Origin: DASRHT01 sp035293765
GTDB lineage: Bacteria > Chloroflexota > Ktedonobacteria > Ktedonobacterales > Ktedonobacteraceae
DNA: 64,000 nt
Direction of reading: 5' to 3'
NCBI GenBank assembly: GCA_035293765.1
Contig: DATGMF010000065.1
Coordinates: forward strand, 124,001-188,000
In this document: piece after piece, positions 63,929 to 64,000 of the stretch
How the letters are laid out: each line of letters starts with the position of its first letter
Position numbering within the stretch: position 1 is the first letter of the stretch
The notes under the pieces: generated by a model
What the model saw: the letters and a program-made list of their open reading frames with translations, nothing else
Databases searched by the model: none
Told to the model about the DNA's origin: nothing
Translations under genes and position numbers: made by a program

Positions 63929-64000
63929 TTACTTCATCGTAGCTATCAAGTCCGGTATCAGCTTTTCGGCGTTGGGCGAGCCCAGGCCGGTCACAGGGTC
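63929..64000 (-). CDS. S53-like (sedolisin) protease, C-terminal fragment
   Basis: Only 23 residues and a TAA stop lie in the window. DPVTGLGSPNAEKL resembles the conserved end of the S53 sedolisin catalytic domain with its calcium-site glycines. The rest is outside the window, so this call is tentative. Confidence 0.45.
   Translation of the reverse strand, partial: DPVTGLGSPNAEKLIPDLIATMK

Overview
The window looks like chromosomal DNA of a moderate-GC, spore-former-like Chloroflexota bacterium, most probably class Ktedonobacteria. This is inferred from gene content: FHA and zinc-ribbon signalling proteins, HTH regulators with MmyB-type or GAF sensor domains, a full fatty-acid beta-oxidation operon, an S53-type protease tail, and RNA leader regulation (SAM-I riboswitch, T-box). 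No rRNA, tRNA, CRISPR array or intact insertion sequence was seen. Extended -10 promoters of the form TGCTATAMT recur.

Layout. 1-664: 3' end of glycyl-tRNA synthetase. 814-3312: an AT-rich two-gene island, a DarT-like ADP-ribosyltransferase followed by a DraG-type ADP-ribosylglycohydrolase with a Tudor-like tail, a probable toxin-antitoxin or defence module and the most interesting locus here. 3394-8266: alpha-glucan enzymes (GH57, glycosyltransferase), an aldose epimerase and a D-cysteine desulfhydrase-like enzyme. 8278-9589: arsR-arsM with an operator-like dyad. 9786-24672: ftsH, thioesterase, PAP2 phosphatase, GNAT, KAS III-like enzyme, zinc-ribbon and FHA proteins, transglutaminase, carboxylate-amine ligase, cytidine deaminase, and an orphan response regulator with a degenerate GGDEF partner. 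24823-30102: regulators, a methyltransferase, a sugar-ABC ATPase and a small VOC protein. 30215-37464: fadD-fadE-fadA-fadN-type operon, divergent from an XRE/MmyB-type regulator. 38748-45773: PadR regulator, zinc-ribbon/FHA protein, twin signal peptidases, a split TPP decarboxylase and membrane proteins. 46151-53221: PerM-type transporter, two TrkA-type K+ regulators, FemAB-like transferase, beta-propeller protein, M23 peptidase and a small membrane protein. 53554-61372: a thiolase, two small HTH proteins and a methionine operon (metX-metY-aspartate kinase-asd) behind a SAM-I riboswitch in tandem with a Met T-box. 61377-64000: overlapping PIN and XRE-ImmA genes with a large operator-like inverted repeat, a DNA-base-modification-related helical protein and the end of an S53-like protease.

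Two uncatalogued dispersed repeat families appear. One has four copies with compensatory base changes in its terminal stem, so its secondary structure is conserved; one copy lies inside the T-box leader. The other has three copies and carries a promoter-like TTGACA/TATACT core.

Functional integration: the methionine operon makes homocysteine from aspartate and is predicted to be gated by both SAM and uncharged tRNA-Met. The fad operon activates and beta-oxidises fatty acids and may be controlled by the divergent regulator. The DarT/ARH and XRE-ImmA/PIN pairs are candidate conflict modules at opposite ends of the window.
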